DNA from: G963676655 sp963676655
Lineage (GTDB): Bacteria > Verrucomicrobiota > Lentisphaeria > Victivallales > Victivallaceae
Length of the DNA stretch: 64,000 bases
Reading direction: 5' to 3'
Assembly (NCBI GenBank): GCA_963676655.2
Contig: CAXXKX010000003.1
Span: 1,612,001-1,676,000 of the forward strand
Shown here: positions 8,786-16,594 of the stretch, in pieces
How the letters are laid out: each line of letters begins with the position of its first letter
Numbering within the stretch: the stretch's first letter is position 1
Notes under the pieces: generated by a model
The model's database searches: none
The model's input: the letters and a program-made list of their open reading frames with translations, nothing else
What the model was told of the DNA's origin: nothing
Translations under genes and position numbers: made by a program

Positions 8786-9853
8786 TTATTTATTGATATT
8801 CCGGCATGACCCGTTTTCAATTAATTTGGGACTCAAAAGCTTGATTCCCGGAGTTCCATTTGAGTTTTTACCGCTTATCAAATCACACAATAATCCCAAA
8901 CCGCAACGGCACATTTCATTTAATTGGTTGTCAATGACCGAAAGTTTCAATTCTCCTGACGCATTGCAATAATTTCCTCCGGCAATTATCGACAAATCAT
9001 CCGGCACTTTAATGTTGTATTGATTGAGGGCGGCAATCATTCTTGCTGCATATGTTGTGCTTCTGACGAAACAAGCCGTATAGTCCGTTCCCTTAAAAAA
9101 CTTTCCTATCCGTTTATTGAAAATATGCATATAAATTTTGGTGTCGAGAACATCATCCTGAGTTATTTTAACTCCGGCCATTTCACCAGCGGCTCTCAAC
9201 CCGGAAAAATCAAAAGCGGATTCAGGATGATTAATGTTTTCTGTAACATACGCAATCTTCCGGTGTCCTTTATCTAACAAATATTTTCCGGCGAGAAATC
9301 CCGCGTAAAAGTAATCACAGGATATACATGGCACCTCATTACCGTCTCCGAAAATATTATTGATTGAGACAACCGGACAAGCCGCATTTATACGGCTGAT
9401 AATGCTCAACGGCATTCTACTGGTTATGAGTACTCCATTAACCCGGCCGCTTCTGATCGCGTCCATCAAGTTATTATCCTCTGGATCTTCTTTAAACATG
9501 TCAGGTAAACGATCATAGATCTGAACATACATATTATTTTGCTCGGCAAATCTTGATACTTCATTTACAATAAGCCTGAAATGCGGGTCAGTGCAATGAT
9601 AAGCTCTACGCATTGCCAGGGCTATAGTCATTCTTTTCTTTTTGCCATTATCGGCAATGTAGGTACCGGAGCCTTTCTTACGGACAACCAGTCCCTCTCC
9701 TTCGAGTACACCCAGCGCTTTACCGATTGTGGCCCGCGAAAAGCCAAGTTCATCCGCCAGAATTCTCTCCGCCGGTAAACGCTCTTGATTGGCTGCGCTC
9801 AAACGGTTGATGTATTCTGTCAGAATTTCTTTTGTTCTAAAAACTTTTGTCAT
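8786..9853 (-). CDS. GntR-LacI hybrid sugar-responsive transcription regulator
   Basis: 355 residues. Residues 5-68 are a GntR winged helix (RLPAERILADELGFSRATIGKALGVLEGEGLVVRKKGSGTYI). The remainder is a LacI-type periplasmic-binding effector domain (GVLITSRMPLSIISRINAACPVVSINN, GFLAGKYLLDKGHRKIAYVTEN), as in AraR-like regulators. It should bind a sugar and control cassette 1. It is first in the operon and is preceded by a strong promoter overlapped by three ACCAAT elements, implying autoregulation. There is no clear Shine-Dalgarno sequence before ATG 9853, and the element nearest the gene ends 13 bases upstream of the ATG. Confidence 0.88.
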   Translation of the reverse strand: MTKVFRTKEILTEYINRLSAANQERLPAERILADELGFSRATIGKALGVLEGEGLVVRKKGSGTYIADNGKKKRMTIALAMRRAYHCTDPHFRLIVNEVSRFAEQNNMYVQIYDRLPDMFKEDPEDNNLMDAIRSGRVNGVLITSRMPLSIISRINAACPVVSINNIFGDGNEVPCISCDYFYAGFLAGKYLLDKGHRKIAYVTENINHPESAFDFSGLRAAGEMAGVKITQDDVLDTKIYMHIFNKRIGKFFKGTDYTACFVRSTTYAARMIAALNQYNIKVPDDLSIIAGGNYCNASGELKLSVIDNQLNEMCRCGLGLLCDLISGKNSNGTPGIKLLSPKLIENGSCRNINK

Positions 9854-9865
9854 TGCAAAATATAG

Positions 9866-9915
9866 ACCAATTATATTGTTGTTTTATACCAATTTAATAT
9901 CTTATATAAACCAAT
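9866..9915 (-). promoter_or_regulatory. Three ACCAAT operator-like elements with exact 22-bp period
   Basis: ACCAAT occurs at 9866-9871, 9888-9893 and 9910-9915, each inside a TATA-rich context (TATAGACCAATTATA, TATACCAATTTAATA, TATAAACCAATATACG). The period of 22 bp is close to two DNA turns, so the sites lie on nearly the same face. The distal copy overlaps the -10 box of the regulator promoter and the other two lie in the leader. This suggests cooperative autorepression by the GntR-LacI protein, but binding is not shown. Confidence 0.65.
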
Positions 9916-9941
9916 ATACGTGTTTACCTCTTTTTTGTCAA
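9913..9941 (-). promoter_or_regulatory. Sigma-70-type promoter of the GntR-LacI regulator
   Basis: On the minus strand, -35 TTGACA (9941-9936), a 17-base spacer and -10 TATATT (9918-9913). Transcription would start near 9906, giving a leader of about 50 bases to ATG 9853. Confidence 0.75.
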
Positions 9942-9995
9942 CTCCTTTTTATCAAAAAAAGACCAGTATTTTTTCGGCTCTTCGGATCTTTGTCA

Positions 9996-10053
9996 CATGA
10001 ATCATTTTGAGAAGTAGTCAGAATCTTTATGCAGTCAAGTTGTTATCAGGCAT
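9996..10053 (+). repeat. Diverged direct repeat, copy B
   Basis: Second copy of the element at 1631. It shares CATGAATCATTTTGAGAA exactly and most of the next 40 bases. Together with copy A it brackets the complete six-gene cassette 1 (1796-9853) and its promoter. Confidence 0.7.
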
Positions 10054-10293
10054 AAAAAGTTGAGACTGGCGACATCTCCTTTTATGTTTTTTCACAAAAT
10101 ATTTTACCTAAAACACTGATCATTAATTACTTATGTCTTATGAATTGTCAAACCGTCTGACACTATATAAAACTATCAACGCTCAAGACTCATAACCCAA
10201 AGCGCTGCTTCGTTTTCTAAACCAAAGTCAGAATTGTCTTGCATTATTATAATATGCTGCTATTTTATTAACAGCAACATTTGAGGTCGGGAT

Positions 10294-11256
10294 ATGAAAA
10301 AAATTATCAGTCAATGTATATTATCAGGTTTATTATCTATTGCGGGAACTCTTATTCTGTCAGGCTGTGCAGCTCCAGCATATGTTCATCCGGATACCCC
10401 GGTCAGTGCTGTCAATATGCGGCGGACGGTAAAATATCTTTGCGACATCAAGCCGGCTCGTAATTACCAAAACCATGCCTCGCTTGAAAAAGCAGTCCAA
10501 TATATCGTCAACCAATTTAAAGAATGCGGATTGGCTCCGACAATTCAAAAATTCAAAGCAGCCGGAAACGAATATAAAAATGTTATCGCGTCCGTTGGTC
10601 CACCAAAAGGCCCCAGGATAATCGTCGGGGCGCACTATGATGTCTGCGGCGATCAGCCTGGAGCCGATGATAACGCCAGCGGCATCGCCGGACTGCTTGA
10701 AATGGCTAAATATGCTCAAAAAAATAAGGACAAACTTAAATACCGGGTGGATTTTGTCGCTTATTGCCTGGAAGAGCCGCCGTTTTTCGGTACCGCTCAA
10801 ATGGGCAGTTATATTCATGCCGACTCGCTCCATCAAAACAAGGTCGAGGTCCACGGCATGATCGCCTTGGATATGATCGGCTTTTTCTGTGATAAGGAGG
10901 ACTCGCAGCAATACCCCTTGCAAATAATCGGCTGGTTTTTCCCGGATAAAGCTGATTTCATCAGTATTATCGGTAATTTCAGCAGCAGGTCCCTGGTGAA
11001 TGCCGTTGCCGACCAAATGGCAACCACCGGCATCAAGGTTGAAACATTGAAAGCTCCGTCAGCGATAACCGGCGTCGACTTTTCGGATCACCGCAACTAC
11101 TGGCACTTCGATTATGATGCGGTCATGATCACCGATACCGCCTTTTACCGCAATCGCAATTACCACAAACCAACCGATACTATTAACACGCTGGATTTCA
11201 AACGAATGAAGCAGGTCGTACAAGGTCTCTGCCGCTATTTACTGAATACGGAATAA
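10294..11256 (+). CDS. M28-family metallopeptidase lipoprotein
   Basis: 320 residues. The lipoprotein signal ends in ILSGC (Cys25). The catalytic core has the M28 pattern: HYDV (His114, Asp116), GADDNASG with the bridging Asp near 125, the Glu pair in CLEEPPFFG (160-161), LDMIGFF (Asp193), and a late His region (HFDYDAVMITDTAFYRNRNYHKPTDT). It therefore looks like an active di-zinc aminopeptidase anchored in the envelope and facing the periplasm. The start ATG follows GAGG by 7 bases. It is transcribed divergently from cassette 1. Substrate unknown. Confidence 0.88.
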   Translation: MKKIISQCILSGLLSIAGTLILSGCAAPAYVHPDTPVSAVNMRRTVKYLCDIKPARNYQNHASLEKAVQYIVNQFKECGLAPTIQKFKAAGNEYKNVIASVGPPKGPRIIVGAHYDVCGDQPGADDNASGIAGLLEMAKYAQKNKDKLKYRVDFVAYCLEEPPFFGTAQMGSYIHADSLHQNKVEVHGMIALDMIGFFCDKEDSQQYPLQIIGWFFPDKADFISIIGNFSSRSLVNAVADQMATTGIKVETLKAPSAITGVDFSDHRNYWHFDYDAVMITDTAFYRNRNYHKPTDTINTLDFKRMKQVVQGLCRYLLNTE

Positions 11257-11299
11257 TTTTGAATGTTTGATATTTATAAAACAGATTGTATTATCAATT

Positions 11300-11647
11300 A
11301 TGAAAAATGAAAAACATAAAACCATTTTGCTCATAATAGTTGCAGTAAATGTTGTCGGGGCATGCCTTACCGTCATCTCAGGAAGAATGATGCAGCTTCT
11401 TTGGCATCAGCTACTCGAAGGGGAACCGCTTCCATTTGTGACTGAAATCACTTTAGCCGCAATTATGATTTGGCCTCCAACCATAGCCATCATATCAATA
11501 ATATTGTTTGTTTTATCATTTAAAATAGAACGAAGTAAAATCTTGAACGCAACATTAATCATGCTGATTATTGAAGTAATATTGTATTTTCTATCTTTAA
11601 CAGGTTTTATCCTGCCTCTTTTGAAAGGCACAAAGGTGCTATCTTAA
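11300..11647 (+). CDS. Small membrane protein of unknown function
   Basis: About 115 residues with three predicted membrane helices (ILLIIVAVNVVGACLTVI, IMIWPPTIAIISIILFVLSF, ATLIMLIIEVILYFLSLTGFIL). The frame opens at a TTG at 11267, but ATG 11300 (MKNEKHK, a positively charged start before helix 1) is more credible. Neither has a good ribosome-binding site. It begins the AT-rich stretch 11260-13400 that differs in base use from its neighbours. Immediately upstream of the immunity-like gene (stop to start 1 base), so the two are probably co-transcribed. No family recognised. Confidence 0.55.
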   Translation: MKNEKHKTILLIIVAVNVVGACLTVISGRMMQLLWHQLLEGEPLPFVTEITLAAIMIWPPTIAIISIILFVLSFKIERSKILNATLIMLIIEVILYFLSLTGFILPLLKGTKVLS

Positions 11648-11648
11648 A

Positions 11649-12479
11649 ATGGAAGTATTATTTGATCCTCATAGCACACCTCCGGCGGATTTAAAAATAG
11701 AAGGCTTTCAATTGTGGATACATAAACGAGCATATCCTGACATGTTTGACTACAATGATGGGAATTGGTTGAATGTTACTGCTTTCTATAGCAATAAGAG
11801 TGCATCTGTGACTGTATCAGGAACATTTATAATGATTACGGATATAGTCTGTTTTACAGAGAAATGTGAAGAACTCATTGCAGGAAAAACAGATATTGCG
11901 AGGATTCAACCTCTTGACCCTGAATTAAATATTGAAATCAAAAAGATAGACCCCCTAGGTCATCTTGAAATGACTGTTCAAATAACTCCAGACCATATTT
12001 TACAGAAACATACTTTCAGAATTGAAATTGATCAAAGTTATCTACCTGATATCATAAAACAATGCCGAAAGATCGAATCTGAATATCCCATTAGAGGAGC
12101 TCATTGCAAAAAGATTTTTAATAAAATTTCTAAGAATGACACAGAAGAGGAGATTCATAATAAAGAAGTCATGATCAATAAGCAATCTGACAAGACCAGA
12201 GGAAAAAAGTCTGATGTTGTATCAAATTCCGGAATTCTGTCCATTATTTTTCTTGTACTTTGTTCGACATGGAATGCTTTGATTCTTGCAGTTTTCTTGT
12301 ATTATTATCTATATACCGAGAATAAGATAGTTTTAGATTATCACTTTGAAATTCAATGCATTTCATCTATCTTAAACTTGACATTGCCTGTCGGAATTGG
12401 CATGATTGTTCTTGGAATTATCCTCTTCGTTTTAAAAAAATTTCTATATCCTCTTTTTGTATCGCCGCTACTTTCTTGA
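11649..12479 (+). CDS. WapI-type immunity-like domain with C-terminal membrane segments (possible frameshift)
   Basis: 276 residues as read. Residues about 15-155 resemble the WapI-family immunity fold: LKIEGFQLWI, DGNWLNVTAFYSN and the terminal YPIRG are its recurring marks. A charged linker follows, then two membrane segments (SIIFLVLCSTWNALILAVFLYYYLY and LPVGIGMIVLGIILFVL). Just after the second lies A7 (12431-12437). With one extra A, the frame would avoid the stop at 12479 and run to 12580, adding a third hydrophobic stretch (FCIAATFLISTILPVIPVAEH) and a tail ending EVWWLPK. So the gene may be frameshifted, phase-variable or miscalled at the A tract. No cognate toxin is seen nearby. The immunity-domain call is from memory of the family pattern. 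Confidence 0.6.
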   Translation: MEVLFDPHSTPPADLKIEGFQLWIHKRAYPDMFDYNDGNWLNVTAFYSNKSASVTVSGTFIMITDIVCFTEKCEELIAGKTDIARIQPLDPELNIEIKKIDPLGHLEMTVQITPDHILQKHTFRIEIDQSYLPDIIKQCRKIESEYPIRGAHCKKIFNKISKNDTEEEIHNKEVMINKQSDKTRGKKSDVVSNSGILSIIFLVLCSTWNALILAVFLYYYLYTENKIVLDYHFEIQCISSILNLTLPVGIGMIVLGIILFVLKKFLYPLFVSPLLS

Positions 12480-12703
12480 TATCTACCATACTTCCGGTAA
12501 TCCCGGTCGCAGAACATTTGGATCGTATCCATGCTGGTGCGTTAGAGTGGAGTTCTGAAGTTTGGTGGCTTCCAAAATAATAAAGAGAATGGCTTTTTTT
12601 ATATTCAGGACTAACTATTAAACGTTCTTAATTGAAAAAAACAAATATTTTGGTATCTTATTGTATTTACCGCATACAAATTCCATTACACACCCGGAAA
12701 AAG

Positions 12704-13363
12704 ATGAAAAACGAGCTTGCGAATAACATAAGGAAGCCTTTCCTGCCAAAAAATCTGGAGGAAATAACCAGTCAGGGCGAAAACATTATAACAGATGATT
12801 GTATTATATCAGGAAAACTCTTCCAGAAATATTTTTTTCCGTCTGATACAGTAGCTGTAACTGCAGAATTTATCCAAAACGCCTTTAAACAGTGTACTCT
12901 TGACCGTGTACGTATTACAAGCGCCTTATTCAGAAATAATAAATTTGATAACTGTTCATTGGCCAATGCTGATTTCAATCATTCGAAGCTTGAGCGAATG
13001 GAATTCAATGATTCAAAACTTTTGGGCGCATCATTTGCTTTTTCCACCGGTGCCGATCTTTCCTTCATTCGTGCAAATTGCCAATTCGCAGATTTTCGGG
13101 AAACAAAATTTCGACGAGCATTTTTTGAGGGATGTAATCTCCGCGAGGCAGATTTTCAGGGAGCGGATCTGCGCGGAGCAACATTTCAAAATTGCGATTT
13201 ACGCCAAGCTCAATTTTCTTTTGCCTTGCTGAACGGAACAAATTTTTGTGAATCAAACCTGGAAGGTATCAGGGTACAGCCGGAAAGCCTCCGCGGAGCG
13301 ATCGTTGACTATCATCAGTCTGCATATCTGGGAGCTTTATTATTGAAATTAACAATACGATAG
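12704..13363 (+). CDS. Pentapeptide-repeat protein
   Basis: About 219 residues. From about residue 50 onward it shows repeating A(D/N)LXX-type pentapeptides (ANADF, READFQGADLRGATF, ANCQFADF), predicted to form a right-handed quadrilateral beta-helix. The C-terminal GAIVDYHQSAYLGALLLKL is a terminal cap like those in YjbI-like members. The frame opens at TTG 12632, but ATG 12704 follows GGAAAAAG and gives a sensible soluble start. Members include DNA-gyrase-protecting and toxin-resistance proteins as well as many of unknown role. Its place beside an immunity-like gene hints at a protective function, but that is inference. Confidence 0.75.
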   Translation: MKNELANNIRKPFLPKNLEEITSQGENIITDDCIISGKLFQKYFFPSDTVAVTAEFIQNAFKQCTLDRVRITSALFRNNKFDNCSLANADFNHSKLERMEFNDSKLLGASFAFSTGADLSFIRANCQFADFRETKFRRAFFEGCNLREADFQGADLRGATFQNCDLRQAQFSFALLNGTNFCESNLEGIRVQPESLRGAIVDYHQSAYLGALLLKLTIR

Positions 13364-13408
13364 TTCCAGCCCAATTGTGTCAAGTTGATACATAATGACT
13401 GAAAAAAG

Positions 13409-13439
13409 TGACGGATTATTGACGGATAATTTGACGGAT
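13409..13439 (+). repeat. Three TGACGGAT repeats
   Basis: TGACGGAT occurs at 13409-13416, 13420-13427 and 13432-13439, with 11- and 12-base periods, between the convergent pentapeptide and NUDIX genes. Helical phasing is suggestive of a protein site, but no gene starts here. Confidence 0.5.
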
Positions 13440-13605
13440 GCTGCATATAAAGGTTTAGAGCAAAAATGCCACCTTATAACCAAGCGTCTTATTTATCACT
13501 ATTAATGCTTTTATATTTAAAATAATACCGTATTTAAAAAATTCATTTCAAACTACCTGGTATTTTAAAATATAAGGTTAGCCCGTTGAAAAACCGTCAA
13601 AATAA

Positions 13606-14247
13606 TCAGTCAAAAATGGTTTGCCAGTTGTTATCATAGCAGGCATCAAAACATAGTTTTATCTGTGCCACAGTATTTTTCGCGACATCAACTTCAGGTA
13701 ACTCATCAAGCGCGAATAAAGCACTTTCGGTCGTCTCAGTGTTGGCGGTAAATTCTCCACTAAGTTTGCGGCACAGCACAAACACTTTGCAGATGCCGTA
13801 TGCATAAGGCGGATGATTATGACGATTGCGGTCATGCAACGCCACAATTCTCTCAGCCACAACGTCTAGTCCAGCCTCCTCCAGAACCTCTTTTTCGGTA
13901 TTGGCCTTTATTGACTGATTGACATCAACCCAGCCTCCGGGCAAAGACCATTTACCGTTTTTTTCTTTTACCAGCAGAATTCTGTCATTCTCGATAATTG
14001 CCGCGCGCGTATCCAGTTTAGGGGTTTGGAAGCCGGTTTCATTGCAAAAAAGGTCTTTGACACGCTCCATTGAAAGCCCGGATTTCATACTCATCATTTC
14101 CGCCGCGATTTCCCGAATCCTGGTAAATCGTTCAAGGTCGAACGGATCTTTTGAGTATGTCTGGCCCGCCTGCGCGATAAACTGAAGTTCAATTATCCAG
14201 TCAAGCCAGATATTATTTTGTTCAACGGATTTATCCTGTTCTGTCAT
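13606..14247 (-). CDS. NUDIX hydrolase with N-terminal NUDIX-associated domain
   Basis: 213 residues. Residues 1-70 match the helical N-terminal extension found in some NUDIX pyrophosphatases (WLDWIIELQFIAQAGQTYSKDPFDLERF). The NUDIX box is GGWVDVNQSIKANTEKEVLEEAGL. Compared with GX5EX7REUXEEXGU, the first Glu is Gln and the Arg is Lys, while the metal-binding EVLEE helix is intact. Likely hydrolyses a nucleoside diphosphate derivative such as ADP-ribose. AGGAG precedes ATG 14247. Single gene, transcribed leftwards. Confidence 0.85.
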   Translation of the reverse strand: MTEQDKSVEQNNIWLDWIIELQFIAQAGQTYSKDPFDLERFTRIREIAAEMMSMKSGLSMERVKDLFCNETGFQTPKLDTRAAIIENDRILLVKEKNGKWSLPGGWVDVNQSIKANTEKEVLEEAGLDVVAERIVALHDRNRHNHPPYAYGICKVFVLCRKLSGEFTANTETTESALFALDELPEVDVAKNTVAQIKLCFDACYDNNWQTIFD

Positions 14248-14452
14248 TTGTGAAGCTCCTGATTCAAATGAATTGGCATCAATATTATCTGAATTTAACG
14301 CTTGGAGCTCCGGAATACAAACATTCAGGTATTATAAAAAGAAAACTACGGAACGATTGATATGTTATGGTGCCGCAGTAGCCTGCGGCGCTCCGAATTT
14401 CTCAATTTTTCCGGATCTACATATTTACGCAGGTTACGGAAGATGGACTTTT

Positions 14453-14496
14453 TATAAAAAGAAAACCCGCCGCGATGATTGCTCATTGCGGCAGGT
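14453..14496 (-). terminator. Intrinsic terminator downstream of rpoZ
   Basis: On the minus strand a GC-rich hairpin (arms 14495-14483 and 14478-14466, loop GCAA) is followed by TTTTCTTTTTATA. The U-tract sequence TATAAAAAGAAAAC (read on plus) is duplicated at 14333-14346, near a second hairpin GCCGCAG-TAGC-CTGCGGC at 14372-14389. Confidence 0.75.
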
Positions 14497-14523
14497 AGAC
14501 TTTTCATTGGCTCCAGGAGCTTA

Positions 14524-14790
14524 TCAGGCTTCCGGCTTGGCCTCTTCGGCCGCGGCTTCTACAGGCGCTTCCGGCATCGGATCGCCCATTGTGCCAAACT
14601 CAGGATGCGTGTAATCAAGCAATCCTTCGCCGATCTCCAGCAGAGCAACGTCAAGAAAGTTTTTGGCATTGCATTTGACCATGGGACGTCCGCCCAGCGC
14701 CAACTGACGGGCGCGTTTGGCCGCAACCACAGATAATACTTTCTTGTCCTTAATCACTGCTTCGGCTTTTTTCAGATAATCGTTGTTCAT
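14524..14790 (-). CDS. rpoZ: RNA polymerase omega subunit
   Basis: 88 residues. The core VLSVVAAKRARQLALGGRPMV followed by VALLEIGEGLL is the omega signature (AAKRARQL plus a second helix). An acidic Ala/Glu/Pro tail follows, common in larger omegas. Omega helps RNA polymerase beta' subunit folding and assembly. It starts 32 bases after the hairpin that ends the etf/acyl-CoA dehydrogenase operon, so expression may rely on read-through. No separate promoter was recognised. Confidence 0.85.
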   Translation of the reverse strand: MNNDYLKKAEAVIKDKKVLSVVAAKRARQLALGGRPMVKCNAKNFLDVALLEIGEGLLDYTHPEFGTMGDPMPEAPVEAAAEEAKPEA

Positions 14791-14821
14791 TTTTCAAGAT
14801 TCCCTGATTAATTGAAAAGAA

Positions 14822-14845
14822 AACCGGGCGGTTTGATCCGCCCGG
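14822..14845 (-). terminator. Intrinsic terminator after the acyl-CoA dehydrogenase gene
   Basis: A perfect 9-bp stem, ACCGGGCGG / CCGCCCGGT, with a 6-base loop, followed on the minus strand by TTTTCTTTTC. It lies between the dehydrogenase stop and rpoZ and should end or attenuate transcription into rpoZ. Confidence 0.85.
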
Positions 14846-14855
14846 TACGGATATT

Positions 14856-16580
14856 TTAGTAATCGATAATGCTGCGATGATTATCAATCAACGTGAAATC
14901 GCCGCTCATGATGGTCATATAGCGTTTTTCGAATTCCGGAACAGCATCGAGAATATAGCGTTCGACCAGATTCTCGCGCGAGGAATCCTTCATCGCGTCA
15001 CGGAGCATCAGATAACCGACAAAGACATAGGTTTCATTATCGACCAGGCTGCGAGCCATGAGGTCGTGATAATTGCTGTCTTTCTTTTCGGCAACGTATT
15101 TTACCGCTTCCAGATGCTTGGCATACATTTTGTCAAGCAATTTGCGAAGACGCTGCAGGTGAGGATTGAGTTCAACCTGCTGCAGCTCGGAGATACGCTG
15201 GTCATTGACACGCTGGATGACGCCGCCGATGGCCGCGACAACCTGCAACTGGGTAGTACCTTCGTAGATGTTGGTAATACGCGCGTCACGATAGAAACGT
15301 TCAGCATTGAAGTCACGCATGAAACCGGTACCGCCGTGAATCTGGATGGAATCATAGGCAACCTGGTTGGCAACTTCGGTACAAAGCGCTTTACACATCG
15401 GAGTATGGACCGCTGCCAGTTTTTTGTAATATTTGGAAGTATCCAAAATTTCTTTGGTGATGTCGGCTTTATCAGCGGTTTCAACAAAGTGATTCCAGCC
15501 GTTACGCAGGTCAACTGTACGAGTTGTTTCGTATAGCAGGCAGCGGGCAGCCTGGAGTTTGACCTTCATTTTGGTCAGCATGTCATAGATAGCGGGGAAC
15601 TGATCAATTGATTTCTTGAACTGTTCCCGTTCGCCGGCATATTTGAGCGCGTCGCGATATGCGGCTTCACCGATACCCAGGGCCTGGGCGCTGATCGCAA
15701 CGCGTGCACCATTCATCAGGCTCATAACGTAACGGGACAGACCGAAGCGACGTTTGCCGCAAAGCTGAGCCGGAACGTCATTATACTGCAGTTCGCAAGT
15801 GGCAACACCATGGATACCAAGTTTATCCTCAATCCGGCGGACGACCAGTTTCGGTCCCATTTCGGCAATAAACATGGAAAGACCACGTGCATCGGTTGAA
15901 CCTTCTTCAGTACGAGCCAGCACCAGGTGCACTTTAGCACAACCATTGGTGATGAAGCGTTTCATACCATTCAGATACCATTGACCGGTCTTTTCATCCT
16001 GCCAGGCCCGAAGACGAACAGAACCGAGGTCAGAACCGCTGTCGGGTTCGGTCAGGTCCATCGCGCCATCAGCTTCACCAGTGGCGAAACGCGGAAGGAA
16101 TTCGTCTTTCTGCTCTTCAGTTCCGAATTCGCAGATAGTTTCCGCGATATCCTGCAGGCCGAACAGGTTCTGGAGCGAACCGTCAGCACGGGAAACCATT
16201 TCGGTCAACATCGAGTAGATGGTAACCGGGAAATTCAGACCGCCGTATTTGTGCGGCAGCATAACACCCATGACATCAGCCGCCTTGAGGTCAGCCAGGT
16301 TTTTCTGGGTCAAAGGATGATAAGTCACCACGCCGTCTTCAAAATGCGGACCTTCACGGTCAACGGTGCGGGACCGGGGTTCGATGTTGTCGCCGCAGAT
16401 GCCGCCGATAACTTCCATGACACGTTTGAAGTTGTCCATGGCATCGGCGTAATCGACAGGGGCGGTATCATATTTTTCCGCTTCAGTATAATCTTTTTCG
16501 CGGAGCTTGACGGCCTCGACCAAATCAATGTTATCAAGCGAGAACATAAGGTCTTTATTATCTGTAAAGAAATTAGGCAT
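14856..16580 (-). CDS. Acyl-CoA dehydrogenase, large DmdC-like type
   Basis: 574 residues, against about 380 in ordinary acyl-CoA dehydrogenases. The extra length fits the group with an added C-terminal domain, such as 3-methylmercaptopropionyl-CoA dehydrogenase. The FAD/substrate core is visible: DLTEPDSGSDLGS, FITNGCAKVHLVLART, GIHGVATCELQYNDVPA, QIHGGTGFMRDFNAERFYRDARITNIYEGTTQLQ. The Glu of YEGT is the usual catalytic base. It passes electrons to the EtfAB encoded just upstream (15 bases after etfA). AAGGAG precedes ATG 16580. The substrate chain is not predictable, and an electron-bifurcating role is possible but unproven. Confidence 0.88.
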   Translation of the reverse strand: MPNFFTDNKDLMFSLDNIDLVEAVKLREKDYTEAEKYDTAPVDYADAMDNFKRVMEVIGGICGDNIEPRSRTVDREGPHFEDGVVTYHPLTQKNLADLKAADVMGVMLPHKYGGLNFPVTIYSMLTEMVSRADGSLQNLFGLQDIAETICEFGTEEQKDEFLPRFATGEADGAMDLTEPDSGSDLGSVRLRAWQDEKTGQWYLNGMKRFITNGCAKVHLVLARTEEGSTDARGLSMFIAEMGPKLVVRRIEDKLGIHGVATCELQYNDVPAQLCGKRRFGLSRYVMSLMNGARVAISAQALGIGEAAYRDALKYAGEREQFKKSIDQFPAIYDMLTKMKVKLQAARCLLYETTRTVDLRNGWNHFVETADKADITKEILDTSKYYKKLAAVHTPMCKALCTEVANQVAYDSIQIHGGTGFMRDFNAERFYRDARITNIYEGTTQLQVVAAIGGVIQRVNDQRISELQQVELNPHLQRLRKLLDKMYAKHLEAVKYVAEKKDSNYHDLMARSLVDNETYVFVGYLMLRDAMKDSSRENLVERYILDAVPEFEKRYMTIMSGDFTLIDNHRSIIDY

Positions 16581-16594
16581 TGTTATGTATCTCC

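Larger units (their letters stand above)
9854..10293. other. Divergent intergenic region between regulator and M28 peptidase
   Basis: No gene seen. The left part carries the regulator promoter and ACCAAT array (9866-9941). The centre carries repeat B (9996-10053) and its second block (10148-10161). The right part should hold the peptidase promoter: TATAAT occurs near 10245 but without a convincing -35. GAGG at 10283-10286 is the peptidase ribosome-binding site. Confidence 0.6.
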
